Positions 31,424-31,504 of a DNA stretch of 31,504 nucleotides are shown piece after piece (positions within the stretch are counted from its first letter, which is position 1; the number at the start of each line of letters is the position of its first letter). A program made the position numbers and the translations under genes. This DNA is from Zoogloea sp041904905. Lineage in GTDB: Bacteria; Pseudomonadota; Gammaproteobacteria; Burkholderiales; Rhodocyclaceae. The DNA is taken from NCBI RefSeq assembly GCF_041904905.1, contig NZ_JAYRMI010000045.1:1-31504 (forward strand). The letters are read 5' to 3'. The notes beneath the pieces are model-generated. The model did no database searches. It was not told the origin of the DNA and saw only the letters and a list, made by a program, of their open reading frames with translations.

Positions 31424-31451
31424 TTGACGGGTTCTGATAGTTCTTTATAAT
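31424..31451 (+). promoter_or_regulatory. Strong sigma-70 promoter, rRNA/tRNA-operon type
   Basis: TTGACG (31424-31429), 16-nt spacer, TATAAT (31446-31451), an AT-rich stretch like an UP element before it (31401-31420), and a GC-rich discriminator TCGGCCCTC after it. This layout is typical of stringently controlled stable-RNA promoters in betaproteobacteria. It fires rightwards out of the window, and no terminator separates it from the regulator gene. Confidence 0.7.
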
Positions 31452-31504
31452 TCGGCCCTCTTCGCAGCGCAGTTGTTTCGGCGCGGTGAAGGGGGGAGTG
31501 GCCC
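31452..31504 (+). other. Start of a probable rRNA or tRNA operon leader (cut by the window edge)
   Basis: These 53 nt follow the promoter and contain no start codon with a ribosome site. CTTCGC (31460-31465 region) and the later GGTGAAGG could pair as in rRNA leaders. The stable RNA itself would lie beyond the right edge. Confidence 0.4.

Overview
The window is high-GC DNA that looks like a chromosomal aromatic-degradation locus of a betaproteobacterium, most likely of the Thauera/Azoarcus/Aromatoleum type. That placement is inferred from gene content (fused indolepyruvate oxidoreductase, Fcs-type CoA ligase with beta-oxidation genes, benzoate dioxygenase plus meta cleavage, a DmpR/MopR-type regulator) and from a ribosomal-type promoter at the right edge. 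No search could be run.

Region 1 (240-10541) is an acyl-CoA beta-oxidation cluster for an aryl-alkanoic or cinnamic-type acid. An acyl-CoA dehydrogenase (minus) diverges from a plus-strand series: periplasmic binding protein, feruloyl-CoA-synthetase-like ligase, enoyl-CoA hydratase, thiolase, [palindromic repeat block], SDR 3-hydroxyacyl-CoA dehydrogenase, CoA-transferase, [terminator], hot-dog thioesterase. Together they could shorten a phenylpropanoid side chain to an aroyl-CoA and release the free acid.

Region 2 (10547-14678) is an accessory insert on the minus strand: a DUF4062 / NB-ARC-type STAND NTPase with five 42-residue TPRs, followed by a membrane protein with a WHAH motif, TIGR04222-like architecture and a Gly/Cys tail. 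In front lies a consensus-like sigma-70 promoter that leads within 75 nt into a strong terminator. This predicts a small RNA (or attenuated leader) with two CUCCUCC anti-Shine-Dalgarno motifs. It is the best candidate here for something undescribed.

Region 3 (14815-28954, all minus) is the aerobic benzoate/catechol route. benABCD and an AAHS-family transporter make and oxidise the benzoate diol to catechol. Catechol 2,3-dioxygenase sits alone between its own promoter and terminator. Then come 2-hydroxymuconic semialdehyde dehydrogenase, hydrolase, oxopentenoate hydratase and oxalocrotonate decarboxylase, and a fused IorAB-type oxidoreductase. The dioxygenase gene and the semialdehyde dehydrogenase operon carry the same 44-nt promoter module (31/44 identical, same spacing). 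Tautomerase, hydroxyoxovalerate aldolase and acetaldehyde dehydrogenase genes are absent from the window.

Region 4 (28955-31504): a good sigma-54 promoter (-24/-12) with XylR/DmpR-like upstream sites drives the ben operon, and a divergent MopR/DmpR-like sigma-54 activator is encoded next to it. The window ends in a near-consensus promoter with a GC-rich discriminator, typical of rRNA/tRNA operons.

A caution on sequence quality: 25201-25266 is a run of G and C homopolymers exactly where the benD C-terminus should be, and it artificially joins benD to the transporter in one frame. A milder G-rich stretch lies at 155-205.
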